From assembly GCA_015066385.1 (NCBI GenBank), contig SVOJ01000012.1:19201-83200 (forward strand): a stretch of DNA of 64,000 nucleotides, written 5' to 3'. Both the position numbers and the translations under genes were made by a program. The stretch's first letter is position 1. Each line of letters begins with the position of its first letter. The notes beneath the pieces are model-generated. The model made no database searches. It was not told the origin of the DNA and worked only from the letters and a program-made list of their open reading frames with translations. Source of the stretch: Oscillospiraceae bacterium. Its GTDB lineage: Bacteria; Bacillota; Clostridia; Oscillospirales; Acutalibacteraceae. This document shows, in pieces, positions 7,788 through 15,391 of the stretch.

Positions 7788-8687
7788 ATGGGTGCATTAT
7801 TGAATGCGTTGCCGGGTGCCGTTGCCCAAGGACTGATCTGGGGCATTATGGCAATCGGTGTCTATATTACATACAAAGTTCTTGACCTTGCAGACCTGAC
7901 CGTGGACGGCTCGATGGTAACCGGCATGGCCGTTTGTGCGGTGCTGATGGCAAACGGCTGGAATGTGTGGCCTGCGATGCTCATGGCATTTCTTGCAGGT
8001 ATGGCGGCAGGGCTTGTGACGGGCATTTTCCACACGGCGATGGGCATTCCCGCCATTCTTGCGGGGATTCTGACACAGCTGATGCTGTGGTCCGTAAACC
8101 TGAAAATCATGGGCAAAGCCAATCAGGCATTGCCGGCCCGTACCTTTGATGTGCTGATTACACAGCTTCGCAAAAATGAAGCACTGATCATTCTTGCTGT
8201 TTTCTGTGTTGTGCTGATCGCCGTTTTGTATTGGTTCTTCGGCACTAAATTCGGTTCGGGCATCAGGGCTACGGGATGCAACGAAAAAATGGCAAGAGCA
8301 CAGGGCATTGACACCAATTTCAACAAGTGCATCGGGCTGATTCTTTCCAACGGCATCGTTGCATTTTCGGGTGCACTGCTTGCACAATATTCGGGCAAAG
8401 CAGACATCAACGACGGCCGCGGTGCCATCGTGATCGGACTTGCGGCTGTTATTATCGGCGATGCACTCGTGTCACGGTTCAAGCCCAATTTCATCATTCG
8501 GCTGCTGGGTGTTGTGCTGGGCGGTGTTGTGTATTACATCGTCTATCAGGTTGTCATCTTCCTCGGCCTTGACACCGACCTTCTGAAAATGCTTTCGGCA
8601 GTGGTGGTTGCGGTGTTCCTTGCCGTTCCGTATCTGAAGAAAAAATACTTTTCACATCCGATGAAAAAGCACAAGGAGGCGGCATAA
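7788..8687 (+). CDS. trpY: ABC importer permease, TrpY-like
   Basis: This is a 299-residue, highly hydrophobic protein with about eight to nine membrane segments, of the branched-chain-type permease fold. DLADLTVDGSMVTGMAVCAVL near residue 27 and MGIPAILAGILTQLMLWSVNLKIMG near 85 are typical of the TrpY/YufP-like permeases that pair with DUF534 binding proteins. The charged C-terminus (MKKHKEAA) is cytoplasmic. The ATG follows a GACAGGAGG site, and its stop abuts the start of the ATPase gene with no gap, so translation is coupled. It forms the transmembrane channel of the importer. Confidence 0.82.
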   Translation: MGALLNALPGAVAQGLIWGIMAIGVYITYKVLDLADLTVDGSMVTGMAVCAVLMANGWNVWPAMLMAFLAGMAAGLVTGIFHTAMGIPAILAGILTQLMLWSVNLKIMGKANQALPARTFDVLITQLRKNEALIILAVFCVVLIAVLYWFFGTKFGSGIRATGCNEKMARAQGIDTNFNKCIGLILSNGIVAFSGALLAQYSGKADINDGRGAIVIGLAAVIIGDALVSRFKPNFIIRLLGVVLGGVVYYIVYQVVIFLGLDTDLLKMLSAVVVAVFLAVPYLKKKYFSHPMKKHKEAA

Positions 8688-9482
8688 ATGTTAGAAATCA
8701 AAAATGTAACCAAAATATTCAATGCAGGCACGGTCAATGAAAAAATTGCACTCAACAACATTTCGCTGACTCTGAACGACGGCGATTTTGTGACCGTTAT
8801 CGGCGGCAACGGTGCAGGCAAATCAACCATGCTCAACGTGACCGCAGGCACCTATGGTGTAGACGACGGACGCATCATCATTGACGGCAAAGATGTTACC
8901 AAACTGCCCGAATACAGGCGTGCAAAATACATAGGCCGCGTGTTTCAGGATCCCATGGTCGGCACGGCAGCCGATATGTGGATTGAAGAAAACATGGCAC
9001 TCGCACAGCAAAGAGGCACACGCCGAGGGCTTTCATGGTCAATCACAAAAAAAGACCGCGAAAAATTCAAAGAAATGCTTGCCCGCCTCGACCTCGGCCT
9101 CGAAAACCGTCTTTCCACCAAAGTTGCATTGCTTTCGGGCGGTCAGCGTCAAGCCGTCACCCTGCTGATGGCATCCATGATGCAGCCCAAACTCCTGCTT
9201 CTGGATGAACACACTGCCGCCTTGGACCCGAAAACCGCCGCAAAGGTGCTTGACATTACGGAAAGCATTGTCAACGAAACAAAACTGACGACCCTGATGA
9301 TCACACACAATATGAAAGATGCACTGCGACTTGGCAACCGCCTGATCATGATGCACGAAGGCAAAATCATTTTTGACGTTGCAGGCGAAGAAAAACAGAA
9401 TCTGACCGTTGCGGACCTGCTCAAGAAGTTCGAACTTGCAAGCGACGGCACGTTTGCAAACGACCGAATGCTGTTAGCATAA
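8688..9482 (+). CDS. trpZ: ABC importer ATPase, TrpZ-like
   Basis: This is a 264-residue nucleotide-binding subunit. Walker A GGNGAGKST is near residue 44, signature LSGGQRQAV near 148, and Walker B LLLLDEHTAALDP near 168. The DEHTAALDP form, with His after the catalytic Glu, is typical of the ATPases of TrpXYZ-type importers. A switch His is in MITHNMKDAL. The start codon directly follows the permease stop. About 45 bp downstream begins the attenuated aromatic operon promoter; no strong terminator separates them, so some read-through is possible. Confidence 0.85.
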   Translation: MLEIKNVTKIFNAGTVNEKIALNNISLTLNDGDFVTVIGGNGAGKSTMLNVTAGTYGVDDGRIIIDGKDVTKLPEYRRAKYIGRVFQDPMVGTAADMWIEENMALAQQRGTRRGLSWSITKKDREKFKEMLARLDLGLENRLSTKVALLSGGQRQAVTLLMASMMQPKLLLLDEHTAALDPKTAAKVLDITESIVNETKLTTLMITHNMKDALRLGNRLIMMHEGKIIFDVAGEEKQNLTVADLLKKFELASDGTFANDRMLLA

Positions 9483-9525
9483 TTTATTATTTTAAAAATT
9501 TAGCACATTAAATTGCAAAAATATC

Positions 9526-9554
9526 TTGACAAACATTTTTCACGGTGGTATACT
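9526..9554 (+). promoter_or_regulatory. Promoter of the aromatic amino acid operon
   Basis: TTGACA and TATACT lie 17 bp apart. The predicted start is about 20 bp before the CAGGAG ribosome site of a 20-codon leader peptide, so the transcript begins with a translated leader. Confidence 0.85.
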
Positions 9555-9582
9555 TTTTTTATCAACCGTACAGGAGTTCTTT

Positions 9583-9645
9583 ATGAAACACACATCCTTT
9601 GCAACAGCATACTTTTTTTACTTTTACTTTAACGACAAAAAGTAA
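9583..9645 (+). CDS. Aromatic-rich leader peptide (pheL-like), not in the ORF track
   Basis: This is a 20-codon ORF, MKHTSFATAYFFYFYFNDKK, with a good CAGGAG site seven bases before ATG. Residues 10-16 are seven consecutive Tyr/Phe codons (YFFYFYF), and one more Phe is at position 6. This is the pattern of a leader peptide whose translation senses charged tRNA-Phe and tRNA-Tyr; it even shares the MKH start of Escherichia coli PheL. A ribosome short of either charged tRNA would stall here and free the downstream RNA to form an antiterminator. The peptide itself need have no function. Its stop codon abuts the first antiterminator arm, as required by the classical model. Confidence 0.88.
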   Translation: MKHTSFATAYFFYFYFNDKK

Positions 9646-9731
9646 AGGTTTTTTCGCTGTACCGCAAAGGCAAAGTTTTAACACTACTTTTCTTCAGCCG
9701 CAGTGAAAAACCTGCGGCTGATTTTATTTTT
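9646..9731 (+). promoter_or_regulatory. Transcription attenuator (antiterminator and terminator) of the aromatic operon
   Basis: The terminator is CAGCCGCAG (9695-9703) paired with CTGCGGCTG (9712-9720), then a T-rich tract. A competing helix is visible: AGGTTTTTTCGCTG (9646-9659), directly after the leader stop codon, pairs with CAGTGAAAAACCT (9701-9713), which includes the end of the terminator 5' arm, its loop and two bases of the 3' arm. A third possible helix, TTTACTTT (9623-9630) with AAAGTAAA (9639-9646), lies in the leader codons. A ribosome at the stop codon hides 9646-9659 and lets the terminator form; one stalled at the Phe/Tyr codons permits the antiterminator. Confidence 0.85.
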
Positions 9732-9757
9732 ATCATCATTTTACGGAGTTGCTTACT

Positions 9758-10852
9758 ATGATCGCAGTACTCAAACACAACACAACCGACGAACAACTCA
9801 AAAACCTGACCGACTGGCTGGCTTCGCAAGGTCTGGGCATACACATTTCCCGCGGTAATTACCAGACCATTGTCGGACTCATCGGCAACACAAGCAATGT
9901 GGATATTGAACTGATTGAAAGCCTTGAAATGGTGGAATCCGTACAAAGGGTTTCCGATCCGTTCAAAAGCATGGCAGCCGCCCTGAACACAGCAGACAGA
10001 GAATACACCGTCGGCATTGTCGGACTGGGACTTATCGGCGGCTCCATGGCGAGTGCCTACAAAGCGGCAGGCTGGACGGTGCTCGGTGCCGACCGTGATG
10101 CAACCACACTCGGCTACGCAAAACTTGCCGACATTATTTCCGATGAATTGACCGTGGACAACATAAACAAATGCGATCTGCTCATGATTGCCCTGTATCC
10201 GCAGGCAACCATCGGCTGGCTCAACGAAAATGCCTGCAAGATCAGCAAAAGCACCACCGTCATCGACCTTTGCGGCATCAAAGAAAGCGTGTGCGAGATC
10301 GGATTCCGAAAAGCCGCAGAACACGGCTTTGTGTTTATCGGTGGCCATCCCATGGCAGGCACACAGTTTTCGGGCATCAAATACAGCCGCTCCAACCTGT
10401 TCAAGGGGGCACCGATGGTGCTTGTACCCCCCGTATCTGACGACGAAATGTTGATTGAAAATGTTAAAAATATGCTCGCTCCTGCCGGGTTCGGTCGGTT
10501 TTCCGTCACCACGGCAAAAGACCACGACCGCATGATCGCATTCACTTCACAACTTGCACACGTTGTATCCAACGCTTACATCAAAAGTCCCACGGCCGAA
10601 CGCCACGGCGGTTTTTCGGCAGGCTCTTACAAGGATATGACAAGGGTTGCCTGGTTGAATGAGGAAATGTGGACACAACTGTTTCTTGAAAACGGCGAAG
10701 CACTGAACTTTGAACTCGACACCATCATAAATGCACTCACGCAATACCGTGATGCCATTGCAGACAAGGATGCACCCCGCCTGAAGGCACTGCTTCGTGA
10801 CGGCAGAATTGCCAAAGAAAACATAGACGGCAACGGGAAGGTGAAACAATGA
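9758..10852 (+). CDS. tyrA: Prephenate dehydrogenase with an N-terminal DAHP-synthase-type ferredoxin-like domain
   Basis: ATG 9758 is preferred to the track's TTG at 9749 because ACGGAG lies nine bases before it; the product is 364 residues. Residues 1-75 (MIAVLKHNTTDEQ, HISRGNYQTIVGLIG, VESVQRVSDPFK) match the ferredoxin-like domain that normally precedes type I-beta DAHP synthases. From about residue 84 the prephenate dehydrogenase begins: GIVGLGLIGGSMA is the NAD(P) loop, GGHPMAGT carries the catalytic His, and SQLAHVVSNAY follows. It converts prephenate to 4-hydroxyphenylpyruvate, the tyrosine branch. There is no C-terminal ACT domain. The N-terminal domain is known to bind Tyr in Thermotoga DAHP synthase, so Tyr feedback here is a reasonable inference. 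It is the first enzyme gene after the attenuator. Confidence 0.88.
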   Translation: MIAVLKHNTTDEQLKNLTDWLASQGLGIHISRGNYQTIVGLIGNTSNVDIELIESLEMVESVQRVSDPFKSMAAALNTADREYTVGIVGLGLIGGSMASAYKAAGWTVLGADRDATTLGYAKLADIISDELTVDNINKCDLLMIALYPQATIGWLNENACKISKSTTVIDLCGIKESVCEIGFRKAAEHGFVFIGGHPMAGTQFSGIKYSRSNLFKGAPMVLVPPVSDDEMLIENVKNMLAPAGFGRFSVTTAKDHDRMIAFTSQLAHVVSNAYIKSPTAERHGGFSAGSYKDMTRVAWLNEEMWTQLFLENGEALNFELDTIINALTQYRDAIADKDAPRLKALLRDGRIAKENIDGNGKVKQ

Positions 10853-11901
10853 AAACGGTAAGGGTCAACGCTTCAAAACAATATGAAGTTCGCATAAAAG
10901 ACGGCTTGCTCAAAGAAGCAGGACAGCAGATTCTGACGGTAAAAAAAGCATGCTCCTGTGTGCTTGTATCGGATGAAACGGTGTTTTCGATCTATGGCGA
11001 AACCGTTGTGCAATCCTTGCAGAATGCAGGCTTTTGTGTGCATACATTCCTCATTCCCCCGGGGGAAAGCTCCAAAAGCACCGCCAATCTTGTAAACCTG
11101 TGGGAATATCTTGCAGACTGCAACATCACAAGAAGCGACCTGCTTGTTGCCCTCGGCGGCGGCGTGGTCGGTGACTTAACGGGCTTTGCAGCGGCAACCT
11201 TTTTAAGAGGTATTGACTTTGTGCAGATTCCTACCACCTTGCTTGCCATGGTCGATTCCTCGGTCGGCGGTAAAACGGCGGTGGACCTGCAACACGGCAA
11301 AAACTTAGCGGGTGCTTTTTATCAGCCGAGCCTTGTGCTCTGCGACCCGTCCGCACTGGGCACACTGACTCCCGAAATTTTTGCCGACGGCATGGCGGAA
11401 GTCATCAAATACGGCTTTATCAACCGTCCCGAACTGATTGAAAAACTTGAAAAACAAGCGGACATAACCGATATCATCACCCTTTGCGTGGAAGACAAGC
11501 GTGACATCGTGGAACAGGATGAACGCGACAACGGTTGCCGACAACTTCTGAATCTCGGGCACACATTGGCACACGGTATTGAACTGCATTCCGGCTATAC
11601 CGTTTCGCACGGAAGTGCCGTTGCTGTCGGCATGGTACTCATCACAAAAGCCGCCGTCAAAGCAACTCTTTGTCCGCAGGAAACACTGGATATCCTACTC
11701 AATTTACTTCAAAAATACAATCTGCCGACAAAAACGCAGTTTACCTGTGAACAGCTTTGCGAAGCGGCGTTGGAAGACAAAAAACGCAAAGGCTCTTTTA
11801 TTACCCTTGTCATTCCGACCCAAACGGGCAGATCGGAACTGAAAAAGACAGCCATTGAAGACTTACCTGCATTTCTTATAAAGGCATGGGATAACACATG
11901 A
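10849..11901 (+). CDS. aroB: 3-Dehydroquinate synthase
   Basis: This is a 350-residue cytoplasmic enzyme making the second shikimate-pathway step, DAHP to 3-dehydroquinate, with NAD+ and a divalent metal. The NAD-binding LVALGGGVVGDLTGFAA is near residue 100, followed by VQIPTTLLAMVDSSVGGKTAV. The metal ligands are in GMAEVIKYG (Glu near 184), NLGHTLAHG (His near 247) and VSHGSAVAVG (His near 263). Length is normal for the family. Its ATG overlaps the tyrA stop (ATGA), so translation is coupled. It overlaps aroA by four bases as well. Confidence 0.95.
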   Translation: MKTVRVNASKQYEVRIKDGLLKEAGQQILTVKKACSCVLVSDETVFSIYGETVVQSLQNAGFCVHTFLIPPGESSKSTANLVNLWEYLADCNITRSDLLVALGGGVVGDLTGFAAATFLRGIDFVQIPTTLLAMVDSSVGGKTAVDLQHGKNLAGAFYQPSLVLCDPSALGTLTPEIFADGMAEVIKYGFINRPELIEKLEKQADITDIITLCVEDKRDIVEQDERDNGCRQLLNLGHTLAHGIELHSGYTVSHGSAVAVGMVLITKAAVKATLCPQETLDILLNLLQKYNLPTKTQFTCEQLCEAALEDKKRKGSFITLVIPTQTGRSELKKTAIEDLPAFLIKAWDNT

Positions 11902-13136
11902 CAAAAACAATTGACAATCGCCCTCTCGGCGGAAAAATTCATGCAATTCCCTCCAAAAGCGAGGCACACAGACTGCTCATCTGTGCAGCTTTGAGCGACA
12001 AAAAAACAAAAATCACCTGCCCGCAGACAAGCAAAGACATTCAGGCGACCGCCGACTGCCTTTGTGCGTTGGGGGCTTCCATTACATATGAAAACGGGAT
12101 TTACACCGTTGCACCGATTCGGCAACCCGTCAGCAATGCGATTTTACCCTGCGGAGAATCGGGTTCGACCATACGTTTTTTAATTCCGCTTGTGTGCGGA
12201 TTGGGCGTTTCGGCGGTCTTTCAAATGGAAGGCAGACTCCCTGACCGACCGCTGTCCCCCTTAAAAGAAGAACTCGAAAACCACGGTATCTGTTTTGAAA
12301 AAAACGGCAATCTCCTTACGGTAAGCGGCACTTTGCAGGGACACGACTTCACCATTGATGCAGGTGTGTCTTCGCAGTTCATAAGCGGGATGCTGTTTAT
12401 GCTGACCCGCCACGGCGGCACACTGACCCTCACGGGGAAGATTGAAAGCAGCTCGTATATCGACATGACCGTACGTGCGTTGCAAAAATACAAAGCCGCC
12501 TTGCAAAAGACGGAAAACGGGTTTGCCGTTGAACACAGGATTCTCGCGGCAGATGCACAACTGCATACGGAAGGTGACTGGTCAAATGCCGCATTCTTTC
12601 TGTGTGCAGGCAGTTTCGGCAAAAAACCGATCACCGTCACGGGACTGGATTTTCAATCGGCACAGGGTGACAAAAAAATTGTTGAAATCCTCAAACAATT
12701 CGGTGCAAGAATTGAAATAAAAGCCGATGCCGTCACTGTCTTTGCATCCGAATTGCACGGCATTTCCATTGATGCATCGCAAATTCCCGACCTTGTGCCT
12801 GTGCTGGCAGTCGCAGCCTGTGCGGCAAAGGGAACGACCCGCATTTACAATGCACAACGGCTTCGCCTGAAAGAAAGCGACCGTTTGCAGACAACAAAAG
12901 ACCTGCTGTGTGCTTTGGGTGCGGATGTGACGATCACAGAAGACGGTCTTTTGATAAACGGGCAAAAGCCCTTGCACGGTGCGTGTGTGGACAGTGCAAA
13001 CGATCACCGCATTGCCATGTCTGCCGCCGTTGCCGCCGTTTTGTGCGACACGGATATTACACTTTCGGGAGCACAAGCGGTAGAAAAATCCTATCCCGCA
13101 TTCTGGGATGATTTCGACAAACTGAAAGGGGAATAA
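11898..13136 (+). CDS. aroA: 5-Enolpyruvylshikimate-3-phosphate synthase
   Basis: This is a 412-residue enzyme joining PEP to shikimate 3-phosphate. Visible motifs include PSKSEAHRLL near residue 17 (substrate Lys, Ser and Arg), GESGSTIRFL near 88, GRLPDRPLSP near 113, the catalytic Asp in IPDLVPVLAV near 295, and RLKESDRL plus NDHRIAMS toward the C-terminus. The first motif has Glu-Ala-His where many homologues have Ser/Val-Thr-His, a mild deviation. The start overlaps aroB (ATGA). The gene ends two bases before aroC. Confidence 0.94.
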   Translation: MTKTIDNRPLGGKIHAIPSKSEAHRLLICAALSDKKTKITCPQTSKDIQATADCLCALGASITYENGIYTVAPIRQPVSNAILPCGESGSTIRFLIPLVCGLGVSAVFQMEGRLPDRPLSPLKEELENHGICFEKNGNLLTVSGTLQGHDFTIDAGVSSQFISGMLFMLTRHGGTLTLTGKIESSSYIDMTVRALQKYKAALQKTENGFAVEHRILAADAQLHTEGDWSNAAFFLCAGSFGKKPITVTGLDFQSAQGDKKIVEILKQFGARIEIKADAVTVFASELHGISIDASQIPDLVPVLAVAACAAKGTTRIYNAQRLRLKESDRLQTTKDLLCALGADVTITEDGLLINGQKPLHGACVDSANDHRIAMSAAVAAVLCDTDITLSGAQAVEKSYPAFWDDFDKLKGE

Positions 13137-13138
13137 AA

Positions 13139-14215
13139 ATGCTCACCCCATACGGCAACAATTTAAAAATTTACATAGAGGGCGGCTCGCACGACGAAAA
13201 GATCGAATTGTTTTTGGACGGTTTTCCGTCGGGCATGCAGGTCGATGAAGATGCCTTGCAATCCTTCATGAACCGCCGTGCACCGGGACAAAATGCGTTT
13301 TCAACCACACGCAAGGAAGCCGACAAACCTGTTTTTCTGTCAGGGCTGACAAACGGCAAAACCGACGGCAGCCGCATTCATGCCGTAATTTACAACAGCA
13401 ATCAGCACTCGTCGGACTATTCTTTCGTTAAAGAAACGCCCCGTCCGTCCCATGCCGATTTCTGTGCCATACAGAAATACGGGCAGGATGTGGATCTTCG
13501 CGGCGGCGGTCATTTTTCGGGCAGACTCACAGCCATGCTGTGTGTGGCAGGTGCACTGTGCAAGCAATATCTGCAGGAAAAAGGCATCGAAGTGTTTGCC
13601 CACATTCACAGCATCGGCGGCATCAAAGACATTCCGTTCGACCTTTGCAAGGTCGGCAAAACGGAACAAAAACTTCTTGCCGACAGACCCTTTGCCGTGC
13701 TCGATGAACAGGCAGGACAAAAAATGCAGGAGCTTATTCTGCAGGCAAAAGCAGATTGCGACTCTGTGGGCGGTATTGTTGAATGTGCCGTTACGGGATT
13801 ACCCGTGGGCTTGGGGGAACACCTGTTTGCAGGTGTTGAAAGCAGAATTGCCGCCGCCGTTTATTCCGTCCCCGCCGTCAAAGGGGTGGAATTCGGCAAC
13901 GGCTTCGGCTGTGCTTCGCTTTTCGGTTCGCAAAACAACGATCCGTTTGAAACGGACGGACAGAAAATATATACCAAAACCAACAACTGCGGCGGCATCT
14001 TGGGCGGGATGACAAACGGCATGCCCCTTGTGTTCAGGGCCGCATTCAAGCCGACACCCAGTATTGCAAAAGAACAAGCCACGGTGTCGCTTTCCAAAAT
14101 GGAAAACACAACTTTAAAAATAAAAGGACGGCACGACCCCTGCATTGTGCAAAGAGCCGTACCCGTCACGGAAGCCGCCGCCGCAATTGCGGTGTGCGAT
14201 CTGTTACTCGACTGA
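13139..14215 (+). CDS. aroC: Chorismate synthase, divergent clostridial type
   Basis: This is a 358-residue protein making chorismate from EPSP with reduced FMN. The usual GESHG start motif reads GGSHDEKIELFLDG, and RPGHAD reads RPSHAD; DLRGGGHFSGRLTA follows as in clostridial homologues. Further conserved blocks are FSTTRKEADKP near residue 58, GVEFGNGFGC near 248 and GGILGGMTNGMPLVFRAAFKPTPSI near 280. Both active-site His positions appear retained (GGSHD and RPSHAD), so activity is likely despite the changed glycine motifs. It is the only chorismate synthase candidate in an otherwise complete operon. It lies two bases after aroA and 11 bp before pheA. Confidence 0.9.
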   Translation: MLTPYGNNLKIYIEGGSHDEKIELFLDGFPSGMQVDEDALQSFMNRRAPGQNAFSTTRKEADKPVFLSGLTNGKTDGSRIHAVIYNSNQHSSDYSFVKETPRPSHADFCAIQKYGQDVDLRGGGHFSGRLTAMLCVAGALCKQYLQEKGIEVFAHIHSIGGIKDIPFDLCKVGKTEQKLLADRPFAVLDEQAGQKMQELILQAKADCDSVGGIVECAVTGLPVGLGEHLFAGVESRIAAAVYSVPAVKGVEFGNGFGCASLFGSQNNDPFETDGQKIYTKTNNCGGILGGMTNGMPLVFRAAFKPTPSIAKEQATVSLSKMENTTLKIKGRHDPCIVQRAVPVTEAAAAIAVCDLLLD

Positions 14216-14226
14216 GGGTGAAAAAA

Positions 14227-15387
14227 ATGGAAAATGAATTGCAATCTTTAGATACATTAAGACAACGCATTGACGAAGTGGACCGCCAACTGGTTGAGTT
14301 GTTCAAGGAGCGAATGGAAATCAGTGCAGGCGTGGCACAGTATAAACGTGCAAACGGAAAACCCGTGTACGACGGTGCCCGTGAACGTGAAAAACTGGCA
14401 AAGGTGTCCGCACTTGCGGGAGAGGATTTTGCCGACTACAGCAGGGTGCTGTATTCCACCATTATGTCGCTGTCGCGATCCTATCAGGAAAAACTGCTCG
14501 GCACGCAGTCACAGACGGGTGAAATCCTTGCAAAAGCCGAACAGAACACCCCGAAGCTGTTTCCGACAACCGCGAAAGTGGCTTGTCAGGGCATTGAGGG
14601 TGCTTATTCACAGATTGCGGCGCAAAATCTGTTTGAGCTGCCGCAGATTACATACTACCCGACCTTTGAGGGTGTTTTTGAGGCCATTGAATCGGGCACA
14701 TGCCGCTACGGTGTGTTGCCGCTTGAAAACAGCACGGCAGGATCGGTCGGCAAGGTGTATGACCTGATGCTGAAAAAGAATTTTTACATCGTGCGGTCAT
14801 TCCGTTTGAAAATCGACCACAACCTGCTTGTTAAAAAAGGGGTACGTTTTGAAGATATCCGCGAGGTGTTCTCGCATGAGCAGGCAATCAGCCAGTGTGC
14901 GTCTTTCTTAAAAGCCAATCCGCAGATCAAAGTGACCGCGTGTCCCAACACCGCCATGGCGGCACGGCTTGCCGCCGAAACCGACAGAAACGATGTGGCG
15001 GCTCTCTCCTCACGTGATTGTGCACAATTGTACGGTCTTGTGAATCTTGCCGCAAGCGTACAGGACAATGCAAACAACCACACAAGATTTATCTGCATTT
15101 CACGCACACCCGAAATTTATCCCGGTGCAGACAAGACCACGCTTATGATGATTGCACCGCACAAACCCGGTGCACTGTATGTGCTTCTTTCACACTTCTT
15201 TGCACACGGAATCAACATTTCAAAATTGGAAAGCCGTCCTCTGCCCGACCGCGATTTTGAATTTTTGTTTTATCTTGACCTCGATGTGTCGGTCTATTCC
15301 CCGAAACTACCCATGGTGCTGGCAGAACTCGAACGGCAAAGCGAGCAGTTCCGTTATTTGGGCAGTTATATTGAACAGATAGGATAA
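14227..15387 (+). CDS. pheA: Bifunctional chorismate mutase / prephenate dehydratase
   Basis: ATG 14227 follows GAGGGTG; the track start at 14194 lies inside aroC. The 386-residue protein has three parts. Residues 1-95 form an AroQ-type chorismate mutase (LRQRIDEVDRQLVELFKERM). Residues 115-290 form the dehydratase (CQGIEGAYSQIAAQ, YGVLPLENSTAGSVG, ending NNHTRFICIS). Residues 300-380 form an ACT domain (KPGALYVLLSHFFAHGINI, with ESRP), the phenylalanine feedback site. It converts chorismate through prephenate to phenylpyruvate. Together with tyrA it splits prephenate between Phe and Tyr, matching the mixed Phe/Tyr codons of the leader peptide. Confidence 0.94.
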   Translation: MENELQSLDTLRQRIDEVDRQLVELFKERMEISAGVAQYKRANGKPVYDGAREREKLAKVSALAGEDFADYSRVLYSTIMSLSRSYQEKLLGTQSQTGEILAKAEQNTPKLFPTTAKVACQGIEGAYSQIAAQNLFELPQITYYPTFEGVFEAIESGTCRYGVLPLENSTAGSVGKVYDLMLKKNFYIVRSFRLKIDHNLLVKKGVRFEDIREVFSHEQAISQCASFLKANPQIKVTACPNTAMAARLAAETDRNDVAALSSRDCAQLYGLVNLAASVQDNANNHTRFICISRTPEIYPGADKTTLMMIAPHKPGALYVLLSHFFAHGINISKLESRPLPDRDFEFLFYLDLDVSVYSPKLPMVLAELERQSEQFRYLGSYIEQIG

Positions 15388-15391
15388 AATT

